Source: a candidate division SR1 bacterium
GTDB lineage: Bacteria > Patescibacteriota > Gracilibacteria > Absconditabacterales > Absconditicoccaceae
Assembly: GCA_007116275.1 (NCBI GenBank)
Contig: SKIU01000092.1
Location: 1-7,757, forward strand
Direction of reading: 5' to 3'
Length of the DNA: 7,757 bases
The translations under genes were made by a program, and so were the position numbers. Of this stretch, positions 6,990-7,757 are shown one piece after another (positions within the stretch are counted from its first letter, which is position 1; the number at the start of each line of letters is the position of its first letter). The notes beneath the pieces were generated by a model. It saw only the letters and a program-made list of their open reading frames with translations. It was not told the origin of the DNA and searched no databases.

Positions 6990-7591
6990 TGCACTATACT
7001 ATCATTATCTGATCGCACCGTAAACAATCACAATCCACGAAAGTAGGAAAATATATTGATTATGTACTTACACAATTAAAAGATACATCAGAGACCTCTA
7101 TCATTGACCTCAGAGACAATCCATTACCACTATGGGATGAAGATGGAAAACACAACGATATCCGAGAACCCATAAGAAAAGAATGTGAAAAAACAGATGC
7201 CTTTATCGTAATCACGCCAGAACGAAGTGGTATGGCGACACCAGCGATAAAAAACTTCTTTCTCTATGCACAACCTGAAGAATTTGCAAATAAACCAGCA
7301 TTACTTATTGGAGTATCCGCTGGTAGAGGAGGAGCCTATCCTGTTGCAGAACTTCGTATGAGTAGCTATAAAAACACACAACTATGTTATATCCCACAAC
7401 ATATTCTAATTCAGTGAGTCAATGATGTACTCAACGATACAAACCTCAATGACCAAACAGAAAAACACGATGTCATCATCAAAGAAAGGATACAACACTC
7501 CTGCAACATCCTCGAACAATATGCTCTCGCTCTCCAAAAAGTCAGAGCAAGCTGAGTATTAAATATAGAAAAATTTAGAAATGGAATGTAA
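6989..7591 (+). CDS. NAD(P)H-dependent FMN reductase (flavodoxin-like fold)
   Basis: Reduces FMN or other electron acceptors with NAD(P)H; a soluble flavodoxin-fold enzyme. Seen: 200 residues. TIIIGSHRKQSQS at the N-terminus is the FMN-phosphate loop, its Gly8 encoded by TGA (7010). TPE-W-SGMATPAIKNFF (from about residue 76) is the second flavin-binding segment, usually written PEWxG or PEYN. Its W79 is the CGA at 7223, where Arg would be out of place. LIGVSAGRGGAYP follows. TGA is also Gly at 7415 and 7553. A second CGA at 7163 gives DI-W-EP. One TGG Trp is present (PLW). The ATG overlaps the transporter stop by one base. TAA stop at 7589-7591, with a hairpin terminator 31 bases on. Family confident; physiological acceptor unknown. 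Confidence 0.92.
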
Positions 7592-7622
7592 AAAACCACC
7601 CCTAAAATTTATTACAAACAAA

Positions 7623-7652
7623 AAACCACTCTATACTGAGTGGTTTCTCTTT
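7623..7652. terminator. Hairpin terminator between convergent genes
   Basis: AAACCACTC (7623-7631) and GAGTGGTTT (7638-7646) form a perfect 9-bp stem with a 6-base loop. On the plus strand it is followed by a T/C-rich tract (CTCTTTTCTTTT). On the minus strand the stem runs directly into a T tract. It sits between the reductase stop and the minus-strand gene, so it probably serves both. Confidence 0.8.
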
Positions 7653-7667
7653 TCTTTTATATTGAAA

Positions 7668-7757
7668 TTATTCATTTTCCATATTACAGTATTCCTCATA
7701 ACATGCATCCAATACTTCATTTTGTCCTTCAAGTGATAATTTTGCCACAGCAAGCAA
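7668..7757 (-). CDS. C-terminal fragment of an unrecognised small acidic protein
   Basis: Twenty-nine codons open from the right window edge to TAA (7668-7670) on the minus strand. The peptide is acidic, with EGQNEVLDACYEEYC followed by NMENE, and has two cysteines five residues apart. I do not recognise a family. Support for it being real: a terminator hairpin with a T tract lies immediately downstream in the right orientation, and the reading has no TGA. The start and most of the gene lie outside the window. Confidence 0.5.
   Translation of the reverse strand: MLAVAKLSLEGQNEVLDACYEEYCNMENE

Noticed and set aside
1..7757. tRNA genes, CRISPR arrays, insertion sequences
   Set aside because: No cloverleaf-like segment with a GTTCRA-type T-loop, no regularly spaced direct repeats and no transposase motifs were seen in reading both strands.

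Overview
The window comes from a bacterium that does not use the standard code. Reading TGA as glycine joins what would otherwise be many short fragments into nine full-length or edge-cut genes. All 39 internal TGA codons fall inside these frames, often at invariant family glycines: Walker A of PPK2, the FAD-binding GGGAAG, the GLGGSG of a sugar isomerase, the oxyanion glycine of an SGNH hydrolase. Every terminator seen is TAA or TAG. This is translation table 25, known from Candidatus Absconditabacteria (SR1) and Gracilibacteria (BD1-5). A second deviation is also visible. CGA, an arginine codon elsewhere, sits repeatedly where the families have tryptophan: PPK2 'TP[W]HIVPAD', isomerase 'NELVG[W]', GDSL 'DGG[W]V', flavin reductase 'TPE[W]'. 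I therefore read CGA as Trp, which favours an Absconditabacteria-like lineage. The AT-rich DNA, the lack of Shine-Dalgarno motifs and the small genes fit a reduced CPR/Patescibacteria genome.

Layout. 1-1043 (minus): HI0933/YhiN-type FAD flavoprotein, C-terminus outside the window. 1044-1334: divergent spacer with a MITE-like hairpin element and a consensus sigma70-type promoter. 1335-3741: a polyphosphate/triphosphate block made of a VTC-domain polyphosphate polymerase (plus), a CYTH triphosphate-tunnel protein (minus, overlapping it tail to tail by 14 bases) and a PPK2 kinase (plus) that ends at a strong hairpin terminator. The VTC and PPK2 genes carry the same two upstream motifs. 3864-4466: HAD-family hydrolase, probably from an almost leaderless mRNA. 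4474-4513: a GC-rich dispersed-repeat-like element. 4579-7591: an apparent operon of bifunctional phosphoglucose/phosphomannose isomerase, SGNH/GDSL hydrolase, queuosine-precursor transporter (YhhQ/QPT) and NADPH-dependent FMN reductase, closed by a hairpin terminator. 7668-7757 (minus): the C-terminal end of an unrecognised small acidic protein.

How the genes may work together (inference): the VTC enzyme would make polyphosphate from ATP, PPK2 would rephosphorylate nucleotides with it, and the CYTH protein would hydrolyse tri- or polyphosphate or make a related product. That would be a compact energy-buffering module, useful to an organism that scavenges nucleotides. The downstream operon looks like housekeeping: hexose-phosphate conversion, lipid or carbohydrate ester hydrolysis, uptake of a queuosine precursor, and flavin reduction.

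No tRNA, rRNA, CRISPR array, insertion sequence or phage gene was seen.
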